57,512 nucleotides of DNA, taken from contig DXBJ01000024.1 in NCBI GenBank assembly GCA_019116585.1, forward strand, positions 1 to 57,512. The letters run 5' to 3'. Source of the stretch: Candidatus Faecalibacterium gallistercoris (GTDB lineage: Bacteria; Bacillota; Clostridia; Oscillospirales; Ruminococcaceae). Below, piece after piece: positions 44,093 through 52,328 of this stretch (position 1 is its first letter; each line of letters begins with the position of its first letter). The notes under the pieces were generated by a model. It worked only from the letters and a program-made list of their open reading frames with translations, had not been told where the DNA came from and ran no database searches. The position numbers and the translations under genes are program-made.

Positions 44093-44120
44093 ATTTCGTA
44101 TAATGTAGGTTATACGAAAA
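44093..44120. other. Putative dif site (Xer recombination site)
   Basis: A 28-bp site with 11-bp arms ATTTCGTATAA (44093-44103) and TTATACGAAAA (44110-44120) around a 6-bp centre TGTAGG. The arms form a 10-bp inverted repeat. The ATAA-TGTAxx-TTAT core matches the XerCD dif layout (E. coli core CGCATAA-TGTATA-TTATG). The inner arms TTCGTATA and TATACGAA also equal those of loxP. Gene orientation switches here from mostly + to mostly -, as expected at a replication terminus. The rest of 43916-44354 holds the two flanking terminators and AT-rich sequence without a gene. Confidence 0.7.
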
Positions 44121-44305
44121 ATAGGGAAGCGAAAAAGCCCTTTTGAGGCGCTTTTGGGTCTCTCGGCCGGTCTGAGCTGATTTTGGCTCCATCCGGGCCT
44201 TCCAAACGGCTTATATCGTATCATTCCGATTTGTGCGTTTTTCATGGTGTGTTACACGATTTCAATCCATCAAAAGTTTTTGTGCAACCATTTCGGCGGT
44301 CAACA

Positions 44306-44333
44306 AAACCCTCCGGAAAATCCCGGAGGGTTT
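44306..44333. terminator. Terminator after the SRPBCC gene
   Basis: AAACCCTCCGG (44306-44316) pairs with CCGGAGGGTTT (44323-44333). It is a bidirectional stem serving the leftward gene that ends at 44355. Confidence 0.85.
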
Positions 44334-44354
44334 CAATCTGTAGCTTACTTTAGC

Positions 44355-44765
44355 TTATAGGAGCCTTTGTGCTTGCAGCGCTGCCCGCAAGTCCGCCGCA
44401 AACTGTGCCTGCTGGCGTTTCAGATACCATTTGACGAAAGGCCGCATCCAGAACTTTTTTGCGGTGACGTACTCGGTAAAATCCACTACGGTGGCGGCGC
44501 CTCTCTGCCGGAATGCGCCCACCCAGCGGCCGGTCATGTTGTCGTTGTCCATGGTGAACTCCCAGCGGCGGCAAGGTTCCTCCCCTATGATTGTGAAATT
44601 TGTAACGCATCCGCCCTTGGTGTACTCCCGGAACGTCCGGGCATCGGGCGTCTCGACCCGTTCCACATCGCTGCGCCAGCCCGGATAGCGCTGGACGTCC
44701 CTGACGATGGCCCAGACGGTTTGGACCGGGCCAGGCAGCACGGTTTTCAGATGGGATGTCGTCAT
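44355..44765 (-). CDS. SRPBCC (START/Bet v1-like) family protein
   Basis: A 136-aa ligand-binding-fold protein. The segments TVLPGPVQTVWAIVRDVQRY and GWRSDVERVE, the central TNFTIIGEEPCRRWEFTMD and the amphipathic C-terminal helix fit the polyketide-cyclase-like SRPBCC group. The ligand is unknown. The ATG at 44765 has GGGAGG 5 nt away. The zinc-ribbon gene lies 17 nt upstream on the same strand, so they are probably co-transcribed. Confidence 0.8.
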   Translation of the reverse strand: MTTSHLKTVLPGPVQTVWAIVRDVQRYPGWRSDVERVETPDARTFREYTKGGCVTNFTIIGEEPCRRWEFTMDNDNMTGRWVGAFRQRGAATVVDFTEYVTAKKFWMRPFVKWYLKRQQAQFAADLRAALQAQRLL

Positions 44766-44782
44766 ATTTCCTCCCGCTGCAT

Positions 44783-44998
44783 TCAGCCGAATTTTTCTTT
44801 CAGGCGTTCCAGGTCGGCGGCGTCGATCCATTCTTCCGAATAACCGCAGCCGCAGCAGACATACCGGTGGACCAGCACGGCGGAAAAATAAGTAAAGCCC
44901 ATCTGGATGTTGTTGCCCGCGCCGTAGGCGCCGGACTTGCCCGGCACCCGCAGGATGTCGCGGCCGCCGCATTTGGGACAGATATGGGATCGTTTCAT
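44783..44998 (-). CDS. Small zinc-ribbon-like protein
   Basis: A 71-aa protein with two cysteine pairs, CPKCGG near residue 7 and CCGCGY near 49, the usual zinc-ribbon spacing. Between them lies a Gly/Asn-rich stretch and FTYFSAVLVHRYV. No known partner. AAGGAGG lies 9 nt before the ATG. It is probably the first gene of a pair with the SRPBCC gene. Confidence 0.75.
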   Translation of the reverse strand: MKRSHICPKCGGRDILRVPGKSGAYGAGNNIQMGFTYFSAVLVHRYVCCGCGYSEEWIDAADLERLKEKFG

Positions 44999-45031
44999 GA
45001 CGAATGCCTCCTTTTTATCTCCTCCTGAACG

Positions 45032-45466
45032 TTACCTTGTATACTTCATGGGTGTGTAGCGGATGCCGTCCTCCACACGCTCTGCATCGGTATCCACAAA
45101 CCCCAGCTTGTGATAGACCGGGACCGCATAGGGCGAAGAATGGACGGTGAACAGATCGTTTTTGCTGTTGGCCAGCAGGTGCTCCCACAGCTTGCGGCCG
45201 ATACCCCGCCTTTGATGGGCGGCTGCTACAAAAAAGCAGCAGATGTGCTTCCGGCGCTCGCTGGTGGCCAGGACGCCCAGCAGCTCCCCTTCCTGAAACG
45301 CGCCGAAAAATTCCAGCGCGTCGATCTGCTCGGGAGCGTCGATAAAGGCCCGGAAGGCACGCACCCCTTCCGGGACGTAGTCGGGGGCTTCAAAGCGCAA
45401 AAAAGTCTCCCAAATCAGGGCCAGCGCGGCCTCCCGCTCGTCGACATGCAGGCTTCGAATTTCCAT
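45032..45466 (-). CDS. GNAT family N-acetyltransferase
   Basis: A 144-aa acetyltransferase. The acetyl-CoA loop is QRRGIGRKLWEHLL (about residues 90-103), following the beta-4 strand KHICCFFVAAAH, and the C-terminal VPVYHKLGFVDTD is the usual beta-5 to beta-7 part. The substrate is unknown. It lies 9 nt after the kinase-like gene on the minus strand, so the two are likely co-transcribed. Confidence 0.88.
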   Translation of the reverse strand: MEIRSLHVDEREAALALIWETFLRFEAPDYVPEGVRAFRAFIDAPEQIDALEFFGAFQEGELLGVLATSERRKHICCFFVAAAHQRRGIGRKLWEHLLANSKNDLFTVHSSPYAVPVYHKLGFVDTDAERVEDGIRYTPMKYTR

Positions 45467-45475
45467 CGTGTCACC

Positions 45476-46018
45476 TCACAGGGGATGTTCTGCGGCGTAC
45501 TGAAGGAATGCCGGCGTTTTGGACCAGTATTGGACGCCCCAGTTTTCAAAGTTCCATTCGTCCATGTAGTTGTTGCATTCGTAGTCCACATAATAGAGGA
45601 CGCCGTTCTGCAGGATGAAGTTGGTGGGGAAATAGTCGATGTTGGTGTGGGCCGGGTACAGCAGGCGGCACATGGCCCGGATCTGTTCCAGGCAGGTCTC
45701 GGGCAGACGGTCCTGCAGGACCATTTCGTAGACCGTCTCCCCTTCAATGTACTCTTTCACGATGCGCTCGTTTTCCCGGTCCACATCCAGCATTTCCGGC
45801 ATGGGGATGCCGATCTCCGACAGCCGGCGGTAGTCGGCCAGCTCGGCCGCTAGCTTGTCCCCAAACTGGTAGTAATCGCAGGGCTCGTGGTGGATCTGCT
45901 TGAGGGTGACAGCTCTGCCGTCATCTGCCTCCGCCAGCCAGGAATAACCGCCCTTGCCTTTGCCCAGCAGTTTGAGAAGGGCGTATTCTTTTCCGTTGAC
46001 CATCATGGTTTCTTTCAT
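45476..46018 (-). CDS. Small kinase-like protein (APH/protein-kinase fold)
   Basis: A 180-aa protein that looks like a minimal kinase. The Gly-rich loop is LLGKGKGGYSWLAEAD, the ATP-binding Lys is in AVTLKQIHH, a Glu follows in AAELADYRRL, and a catalytic-loop-like HTNIDYFPTNFIL leads to the DFG-equivalent YYVDYECN. It is shorter than usual because the C-lobe is reduced. The substrate is unknown. The ATG at 46018 follows GGGAGGTG; an in-frame GTG at 46027 overlaps that site. Confidence 0.75.
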   Translation of the reverse strand: MKETMMVNGKEYALLKLLGKGKGGYSWLAEADDGRAVTLKQIHHEPCDYYQFGDKLAAELADYRRLSEIGIPMPEMLDVDRENERIVKEYIEGETVYEMVLQDRLPETCLEQIRAMCRLLYPAHTNIDYFPTNFILQNGVLYYVDYECNNYMDEWNFENWGVQYWSKTPAFLQYAAEHPL

Positions 46019-46040
46019 CCAAGGCACCTCCCTTGTGGAT

Positions 46041-46835
46041 TCACTCGGCGGCGGCTTCCCGGTAGGCCCGGACGGCGTACCAGGCGACGGCCGCAGTCAT
46101 CAGAGCGAACAGCGCTTCGGTCAGGAGGATGGAGTAATTGGGCATGATGACGGCGGCAAAATCCACCGCAAAGTGCCCGCCGAAGGCCGCCCAGTACCAG
46201 CTGGCTTTCCGGTCCCTGACCGCGCGCCAGACCAGCACCGACAGGGCGATGTGCAGGCAAATGGCGACGGCGCGCTCGAAACCGGCCACAAAAAAGATGT
46301 AAGCCGGGGCCGTCCACAGCTGGGACACCCCGCCCAGGACGGATTCCAGGGTGGCTTCGTCCAGGCCGGACAGGACGTCGGGCAGCGAGCCGCTGTTGAT
46401 CAGGGCTGTGTTGACCAGGTTGTTGATCGAGGTCAGCCCCAGCAGGATCATGGCTTCGGCGCCGCCGTGGCCTGCGCCGTACATCAAAGCGTTTTTGCCG
46501 TCAAAGCGGTGACGCAGGACAAACCGCATGGCCAGATACCGGCCGGTCTCTTCAAAAGCGGCGGCCATCAGGGCGGCATACACCGCATACAGGAACAGAT
46601 TGCCGGTGAGGGCCGTGCCGGCCAGGCTGAACACCAGGGAATGGACCGCGGTCTCCAGCACCATGGCAAACAGGATGAACACCAGCATACCGGTCACAAA
46701 ACTGGATGTACGGGCGTATTTTTTGTGCTTTAAGTAGAGATACAGCCCGATGGGCAGCCCAAAAGCCACCAGCAGCGAAACGATCATGCCGGCTACATTG
46801 CCGGCGGGTACCGTAGGGAGCGATTGCAGTTCCAT
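46041..46835 (-). CDS. YhfC-type intramembrane glutamic/metalloprotease family protein
   Basis: A 264-aa membrane protein with about seven helices. The family signature is seen as AAFEETGRYLAMRFVL, then LMYGAGHGGAEAMIL and GGHFAVDFAAVI, giving the paired Glu and the two His-containing motifs of CPBP/PrsW-like proteases. Such proteins cut or bind membrane peptides, and some give bacteriocin immunity. The function here is unknown. A strong promoter with a palindromic operator lies upstream, so the gene is probably repressed under some condition. It lies 22 nt before the kinase-like gene. Confidence 0.8.
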   Translation of the reverse strand: MELQSLPTVPAGNVAGMIVSLLVAFGLPIGLYLYLKHKKYARTSSFVTGMLVFILFAMVLETAVHSLVFSLAGTALTGNLFLYAVYAALMAAAFEETGRYLAMRFVLRHRFDGKNALMYGAGHGGAEAMILLGLTSINNLVNTALINSGSLPDVLSGLDEATLESVLGGVSQLWTAPAYIFFVAGFERAVAICLHIALSVLVWRAVRDRKASWYWAAFGGHFAVDFAAVIMPNYSILLTEALFALMTAAVAWYAVRAYREAAAE

Positions 46836-46882
46836 CTCAGGGGACCTCCTTTTGATCTGGACATCTGTTTAACATTTAATCT

Positions 46883-46931
46883 AACGGTTAACCGTTGCCT
46901 GCATTATAACAGAACCCTCCCTCTTTGTCAA
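46883..46931 (-). promoter_or_regulatory. Promoter with palindromic operator upstream of the YhfC-type gene
   Basis: Minus strand TTGACA (46926-46931), 17 bp, TATAAT (46903-46908), an unusually good promoter. A perfect 14-bp palindrome AACGGTTAACCGTT (46883-46896) covers the expected start, so a repressor is likely. The cognate regulator is not evident in the window. Confidence 0.7.
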
Positions 46932-46953
46932 CCAGCAAAAGCGGCTGCCGTTT

Positions 46954-48108
46954 TCATTCCGGGCCCAGCTCCGGAAGGGTGGGCAGAATATCGGGCAGCG
47001 GCTCCCCTGCCCCCTCCCCTTCCGGGTCTGCCGGCTCTTCCGGGGCCAGGCCGGCGGACGCCGGCGTTTCGGGCAGAGGCTGCGGGGCAGGCTTTTTTCT
47101 GTGGGCAGAGCCCAGAGGGTTGGCCTCCACGGCCGCCCGCACCTGCGCGTCCTTGAGGTGGGTATAGATCTGGGTGGTGCTCACGTTGCTGTGGCCCAGC
47201 ACCTCCTTCAGGGTCAGGACGTCCACCGTCCCGGTCTGGTACATCAGGGTCGCGGCGGTGTGCCGGAGCTTGTGGGTGGAATACCCCTGCAGGCCCGCCG
47301 CCTTCATGGCCCCGGTGACGATCTGCTCCACCCTCCGGTTGGAGATGCGGTCTTTCCGCCGCCGGGTGATGAACACCGCCGTCTCTTTGGGCGAAAGCCC
47401 TTCCACTGTTCCCCTCTTTTGGAGGTAGCGGTCCAGCGCCTCGATGCAGGCGTCGTTCAGGTAGACCATCCGTTCCTTGTGTCCCTTGCCGAACAGGCGG
47501 ATCTGCCTGGCGTTCAGGTCGATGTCCTCCAAGTTCATCCCCACCAGCTCAGCCAGGCGCATCCCGCAGTTGAGGAACAGGGTCACCATGCAGTAATCCC
47601 GCTCGGGGAAGTCGCCCTGGGTCAGGGATGTTTCCAGCAGGTCTACGGCCTGCTCCGCCGTCAGATATTTGGGCAGGACCTTGTCCAGCTTGGGCGGGTT
47701 GACCGCCGCGGTGGGGTCGTTTTCCAGCCGGCTGGCATGGTTGACCATGTAGTCGTAAAAGCCGTGCAGGCTGGCCAGCCGCCGGGCGGTGGAAGATTTT
47801 TTGTTGCCGCGGCTCTGGTTCAGAAAATAGAGGTACTCATAGATGTCTTCGCGGGTGACGCTGCCCCAAAAGGCGGTGTCCAGCCCTTTGGGGTCGATGT
47901 CTTTCATCTCGGCGTCCTCGGGCACAAGGCCCCGCCGCCGCTTCATGAATTTGCTGAAATTGCGCAGGTCGCAGTAATAATTGAAAGCCGTATTGGGGCT
48001 TTTGCCTGCAATGACTTCCAGATAGCGCACATAGTCCACAATATCCTGGGATGCGTCCTGAAAGGGCTTGTGCTTGCCCGGATTTTTCTCGTCCAGATAA
48101 ATCGACAT
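46954..48108 (-). CDS. Xer-type tyrosine recombinase with C-terminal extension
   Basis: A 384-aa recombinase. The SAM-like N-terminal domain (about residues 20-125) and catalytic domain carry R in CGMRLAELVG, K in FGKGHKERMVYL, HxxR in STHKLRHTAATLMY, H in GHSNVSTTQ and the nucleophile Y in IYTHLKDAQV. These are the XerC/XerD features. XerC/D are about 300 aa; here a Pro/Glu/Ala-rich tail of about 65 residues follows the Tyr region. It lies about 3 kb from the dif-like site. It could be the chromosome-dimer resolvase or a relative. The ATG at 48108 is set by homology. Confidence 0.88.
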   Translation of the reverse strand: MSIYLDEKNPGKHKPFQDASQDIVDYVRYLEVIAGKSPNTAFNYYCDLRNFSKFMKRRRGLVPEDAEMKDIDPKGLDTAFWGSVTREDIYEYLYFLNQSRGNKKSSTARRLASLHGFYDYMVNHASRLENDPTAAVNPPKLDKVLPKYLTAEQAVDLLETSLTQGDFPERDYCMVTLFLNCGMRLAELVGMNLEDIDLNARQIRLFGKGHKERMVYLNDACIEALDRYLQKRGTVEGLSPKETAVFITRRRKDRISNRRVEQIVTGAMKAAGLQGYSTHKLRHTAATLMYQTGTVDVLTLKEVLGHSNVSTTQIYTHLKDAQVRAAVEANPLGSAHRKKPAPQPLPETPASAGLAPEEPADPEGEGAGEPLPDILPTLPELGPE

Positions 48109-48220
48109 GGATGTCCTCTTATGTTGATGGATTTGTTTTTCAGCGCAGGGCAGAAATAAGATATGCCGCAAAACTATACCGGCGCGATCAAATGGTGCGC
48201 AAAAGCGGTGCGGCCGGCTT

Positions 48221-49007
48221 TCAGCGCTTTTGCAGCTGGGCCAGCGCGGCGTAGTGCAAAACCTCGAACTGCTCCGGCGCAATGCGGGCCAGAAGCGCCT
48301 TGTGTTCCTGTTCCCACCGGGTGATCTCTTCCGGGGCGAGGGACGCCCCGATCCCGCGGCAGGCTTTCATCCGGCCGTGCCAACTCTCGCGGGTGAAGGG
48401 CACCGCCAGCTTGTATTCTTCATGGGACACCAGCGTAAAGGTCTCCCGGCAGCAGTCTGGTATCTCGATGGGATGGACCGTCTCCCCTGCTCCGCTCCAC
48501 CCGGGGTTATACTTGAGCACCAGTTTTTCGCTGGCCTCGGCAATGGGGTCCTCCCAGGACAGCCAGGCCATATAGAGGATCAGAAGGCTGCCGCCGGGTT
48601 TCAGCATACGGTGGAGGCGGGGCATAAGCCGCGCGTGGTCAAAGTACCAAAAGCACTGGCAGGCGGTGATCACGTCAAAGGTCTCATCGGGGAAACAGAC
48701 CTCCTCCGCCGGGACGGCCTGGTAGTCGATGTCCATCCCGCGGGACAGGGTCCGGGCCTGTTCGATCTGTTCCGGGGCGAGATCGGTCCCCGTCCAGCGG
48801 GCCCCGAAACGATAGAGGATTTCTGGGCAGGACCCCTGTGCCGGTGCCCAGATCCAAAACCCGCTGGCCTGCAAGGCACAGCCCGCGGCCGGTGATCTTC
48901 TCGTAAAACAGCGGAGGATAAATGTCCCGGTATCTGGCGTAGTCGGCTGCGGCGCGCCCCCAGTCGAAGGGCTTGCCTCCGTCGATCTTCGGGTCGGTCA
49001 TCACCAT
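48221..49007 (-). pseudogene. Class I SAM methyltransferase, frameshifted
   Basis: The reading frame from ATG 49007 (AAGGAGGG upstream) runs through DWGRAAADYARYRDIYPP and motif I RVLDLGTGTGVLPRN, then loses homology. The following frame continues with LYRFGARWTGTDLAPEQIEQ to a normal end at 48221. One extra base in the CC near 48817-48818 explains the break: removing it joins VLPRN to LYRFGA. Intact, it would be about 261 aa. It is either a recent pseudogene or a sequencing error. The substrate is unknown. Confidence 0.8.
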
Positions 49008-49021
49008 GGGAAACCCTCCTT

Positions 49022-50428
49022 TCAGCGGTTCAGGACGGCCAGGGCGTCCGACACATAGGCCGCGCCGATGAGCTGGAGGCCGGGGTAATCCGCCGGGTCC
49101 AGATGACGCAGGCTGGGGCGCGGGATGACCGCCTGTTCAAAGCCGATGCGCTCGGCCTCCCGCAGGCGCTGTTCCAGGTTGGGGACGCTGCGCACTTCCC
49201 CGCCCAGGCCCACCTCCCCGATGGCGATGAGCTTGTCGCTGACCGGCTTGTCCAGCAGCGAGGAGATCATGCTCATGCAGACGGCCAGGTCGCAGGAAGT
49301 GTCCCGCAGGGCGATGCCGCCCACGATGTTGACGTAAACGTCCAGGTTCCCGAAGAAATACCCGGCCCGCCGCTCCAGAACGGCGAGCAGAAGGTTGACC
49401 CGGTTGGAATCGTAGCCCGAGCAGGCCCGCCGGGGCGACGGGAAGGTAGTCTTGGCGGCCAGGGCCTGGATCTCGCTGAGGATGGGGCGGGTGCCCTCCA
49501 TGGTGCAGGCTACGCAGTTCCCCGAGACGCCCAGGGGCCGGCCCTCCAGCAGCATCTGGGAGGGGTTGGCGATCTCGGTCAGGCCGCGTCCGGTCATATC
49601 AAACATCCCCAGCTCATTGGTGGAGCCATAGCGGTTCTTGGCCGCACGGAGGATGCGGTAGGGCAGCATCTTGTCCCCTTCAAAATACAGGACAGTGTCC
49701 ACGATGTGTTCCATGACCTTGGGCCCGGCAATGGCCCCGTCCTTGTTGACGTGGCCCACCAGGAACATGGGGATCTCCTGCTTCTTGGCCACCGCCAGCA
49801 GGCGGGCCGTACTCTCCTTGACCTGGCTGACGGTGCCGGAAGAGGACGAAATATCGGCGCAGCGCATGGTCTGGATCGAGTCGATGACCACAAGGTCCGG
49901 CTTCTCCTTCTCGATCAGGCCGCAGATCTCGTCCACGTCGTTCTCGGCGGCAAGGTAGATGTTGTCCTGGGGCAGGTCAAGGCGGGCGGCCCGCAGTTTG
50001 ACCTGCCGCACCGACTCTTCGCCGGTGATGTAGAGGACGGTGTAGCGGTCCGAGATGGCGCCGCACAGCTGCAGCAGCATGGTGGACTTGCCCACGCCCG
50101 GCTCGCCGCTGAGCAGGACGACGCCGCCCAGCACAATGCCGCCCCCCAGCACCCGGTCCAGCTCGGCGATGCCGGTGACGATCCGGCTCTTTTCCTCGGT
50201 GGTGCTGATGTCGGCCAGCCGCCGGGCGCTCAGGCTGGTGACCCCCTCCTGCCGGGGGGCGGAGCGGGCCGCCGGGCTGCCTGGCTTGGGGGCTTCGGCC
50301 ACCACATCCTCGTGCATGGTATTCCAGCTGCCGCAGCTGGGGCAGCGCCCCATCCAGCGGGGGCTGGTCTCGCCGCACTGCGAGCATACATAGATCGTTT
50401 TCAGTTTTGGTTCTTTCATACTAGGCAT
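49022..50428 (-). CDS. radA: DNA repair protein RadA
   Basis: RadA/Sms (468 aa) helps branch migration in recombination. The N-terminal C4 zinc finger is CSQCGETSPRWMGRCPSCG, Walker A is GEPGVGKST, the RadA motif is KNRYGSTNELG, and the C-terminal Lon-protease-like domain lacks the dyad, as usual. The ATG at 50428 follows GGGGA; an ATG three codons later is a possible alternative. It has its own promoter and ends 14 nt before the methyltransferase pseudogene. Confidence 0.96.
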   Translation of the reverse strand: MPSMKEPKLKTIYVCSQCGETSPRWMGRCPSCGSWNTMHEDVVAEAPKPGSPAARSAPRQEGVTSLSARRLADISTTEEKSRIVTGIAELDRVLGGGIVLGGVVLLSGEPGVGKSTMLLQLCGAISDRYTVLYITGEESVRQVKLRAARLDLPQDNIYLAAENDVDEICGLIEKEKPDLVVIDSIQTMRCADISSSSGTVSQVKESTARLLAVAKKQEIPMFLVGHVNKDGAIAGPKVMEHIVDTVLYFEGDKMLPYRILRAAKNRYGSTNELGMFDMTGRGLTEIANPSQMLLEGRPLGVSGNCVACTMEGTRPILSEIQALAAKTTFPSPRRACSGYDSNRVNLLLAVLERRAGYFFGNLDVYVNIVGGIALRDTSCDLAVCMSMISSLLDKPVSDKLIAIGEVGLGGEVRSVPNLEQRLREAERIGFEQAVIPRPSLRHLDPADYPGLQLIGAAYVSDALAVLNR

Positions 50429-50465
50429 AGCGGGTCCCCTTGTTGTTTTGCATGGATTTGTTTTT

Positions 50466-50494
50466 ATGATACCACGGTGCGGCCCGGGGCGCAA
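50466..50494 (-). promoter_or_regulatory. radA promoter
   Basis: Minus strand TTGCGC (50489-50494), 17 bp, TATCAT (50466-50471), start about 30 nt before the gene. Confidence 0.7.
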
Positions 50495-50555
50495 GGCAGG
50501 GCTTTTCTTCCGGGGAGCGGTGCGGTATACTGGGAGCAAAAAGGAGGTATATCCC

Positions 50556-51437
50556 ATGTTCCACCTGAACATCGCATTGCTGCAGATCGCTCCCGGCCCC
50601 ACGTTGGAAGCAAACCTGCAAAAGGGCCTGTCCGCCTGCCGGCAGGCCCGCCAAAAAGGGGCGGACATCGCCCTTTTCCCCGAGATGTGGAGCAATGGCT
50701 ACCGCATATACGGCCGACCCGTCGAGGAGTGGACTGCCGAGGCCATCCCGGCGGACGGCCCCTTTGTGGAAGCCTTCGGCCAGCTGGCGCGGGAGCTGGG
50801 CATGGCCATCGGGATCACTCTGCTGGAGCGTTTTCCCGGCGGCCCCCGCAACACCCTGGTCCTGTTCGACCGTTTCGGCCGCAGGGCGCTGACCTATGCC
50901 AAGGTACACACCTGCGACTTTGACGCCGAGCGGGCCCTGACCCCCGGCGAAGGGTTCCGGGTCGCCGATCTGGACACACCGGCCGGCGTGGTCAAGGTGG
51001 GGGGCATGATCTGCTTCGACCGGGAATTTCCCGAGAGCGCCCGCATCCTGATGCTGAAAGGCGCCGAATTGATCCTGACCCCCAATGCCTGCCCCATGGA
51101 GATCAACCGGCTTGCCCAGCTGCGGGGCCGGGCCTACGAAAATATGCTGGCCATCGCCACCTGCAATTATCCCGCCGGTGTCCCCGACTGCAACGGCGGG
51201 TCCACCGTCTTTGACGGGGTGGCCTATCTGCCGGAGCTGGAAGGTTCCCGGGACACCTGTATTTTGCAGGCGGGCGAAGAAGAAGGCATCTGCCTTGCGT
51301 CGCTGGATCTGGATCAGCTGCGGCAGTACCGGGCCAGTGAGGCGCACGGCAATGCCTACCGCCGCCCCGAACTCTACACGGCCCTGACCGAACGGACAGT
51401 CCGGCCGCCCTTCCTCCGGCCGGACCGGCGGGGGTAA
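50556..51437 (+). CDS. Carbon-nitrogen hydrolase (nitrilase superfamily)
   Basis: A 293-aa amidase-type enzyme. The triad is E in ALFPEMWSNGY, K in LTYAKVHTCDF and C in GGMICFDREFPES. It differs from the AguB at 43031 and lacks the AguB YQEKFYF stretch; the nearest type would be an omega-amidase or N-carbamoyl hydrolase, but the substrate is unknown. AAGGAGG lies 9 nt before the ATG at 50556; the open frame extends further upstream without homology. It is divergent from radA and convergent with the next gene, leaving 3 nt between stops. Confidence 0.88.
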   Translation: MFHLNIALLQIAPGPTLEANLQKGLSACRQARQKGADIALFPEMWSNGYRIYGRPVEEWTAEAIPADGPFVEAFGQLARELGMAIGITLLERFPGGPRNTLVLFDRFGRRALTYAKVHTCDFDAERALTPGEGFRVADLDTPAGVVKVGGMICFDREFPESARILMLKGAELILTPNACPMEINRLAQLRGRAYENMLAIATCNYPAGVPDCNGGSTVFDGVAYLPELEGSRDTCILQAGEEEGICLASLDLDQLRQYRASEAHGNAYRRPELYTALTERTVRPPFLRPDRRG

Positions 51438-51440
51438 TCC

Positions 51441-52217
51441 CTACAGCAGCTGCCCGGCCAGACAGGCCAGCGCCGTGGACACCCCGCAGACGGGCAGGAA
51501 TAAGACGTTCAGCACCAGGTACTGCGCCAGCAGCCCCCGGGCCCCGGCCAGGGACGGGAGCTCCTGCCGGCCAAACGCAGCCCGCTGCAGCCGGCCGCTG
51601 ACCTGAAGGGCCGACGCCCCAAACAGGCAAAGCCCGGCCACCGCCGCCGCAGTGGGCGCCCCGGACAGGACCAACCCCAGCAGGGCATGACGCCAGCCCG
51701 ACGTCAAAAACAGCTGCAGGCTGACCACCCCGACCCCCATGCCGAACAGCATTGCAAAGAGGTGGATCATCACGGGGCCGAAGGCCGACAGCCCCAACAG
51801 GAGCAGAAGGGTGGCGCTGCCGGCGGCAGTCAGATATTCCGCGCCGAACAGAGTCCAGACAGCGCCCGGCTCGTCCAGGGTGAAAAGGCGGGACCAGTTG
51901 TCCAGATAAGCGGACAGGAACGCCTGCTCGTCCCCGGAGCCCAGGGCCAGCGCAACGCCCGAGAGCAGGGCCCCGAACAGATACGAAGCCGCCAGGATGG
52001 CGCATTCCCTGGCAAGGTCCTGTCTGCGCCCACGGGCCCGGCGCAAAGCGGCCCTGCGGGCAGGCGCCGGCGGGGCAGAAACAGAAGAAGCCTCGGCCTT
52101 TTCTTTGACAAAAGGGACAAAAGGCGCAGGGTCCGGCCGGGCTGCGTCTGCCGGAGCGGGCGCAGCCTGCGGCACGGCAAGGGTTTTGGATGAGACGGAC
52201 TCCTGATAGACCCACAT
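51441..52217 (-). CDS. Polytopic membrane protein (SpoIIM/DUF95-like, tentative)
   Basis: A 258-aa protein. The N-terminal 70 residues are Ala/Pro-rich and charged (cytoplasmic), and then about five helices follow from residue 70. The helix pattern and a Phe-Gly-Met motif (MLFGMGVGVVSLQLF) recall stage II sporulation M-like membrane proteins, but the match is weak. AGGAGG lies 7 nt before the ATG at 52217. It is probably the last gene of the tgt-yajC-TIGR04086 run. Confidence 0.6.
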   Translation of the reverse strand: MWVYQESVSSKTLAVPQAAPAPADAARPDPAPFVPFVKEKAEASSVSAPPAPARRAALRRARGRRQDLARECAILAASYLFGALLSGVALALGSGDEQAFLSAYLDNWSRLFTLDEPGAVWTLFGAEYLTAAGSATLLLLLGLSAFGPVMIHLFAMLFGMGVGVVSLQLFLTSGWRHALLGLVLSGAPTAAAVAGLCLFGASALQVSGRLQRAAFGRQELPSLAGARGLLAQYLVLNVLFLPVCGVSTALACLAGQLL

Positions 52218-52328
52218 AACTTGTCCTCCTGATGGGGTCGCATCCGAAAAGGCTCTGCTGGAGCTTTTCGGATGCGGCCTGGGGGCCGGCACATCGCACG
52301 ACCCCGGTTCCGTTCGGGCGTCGTCCGG

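Noticed and set aside
48684-49007. The two methyltransferase fragments as separate genes.
   Set aside because: The downstream frame has no ribosome site, and the fragments together make one standard methyltransferase, so a single frameshifted gene is the better call.
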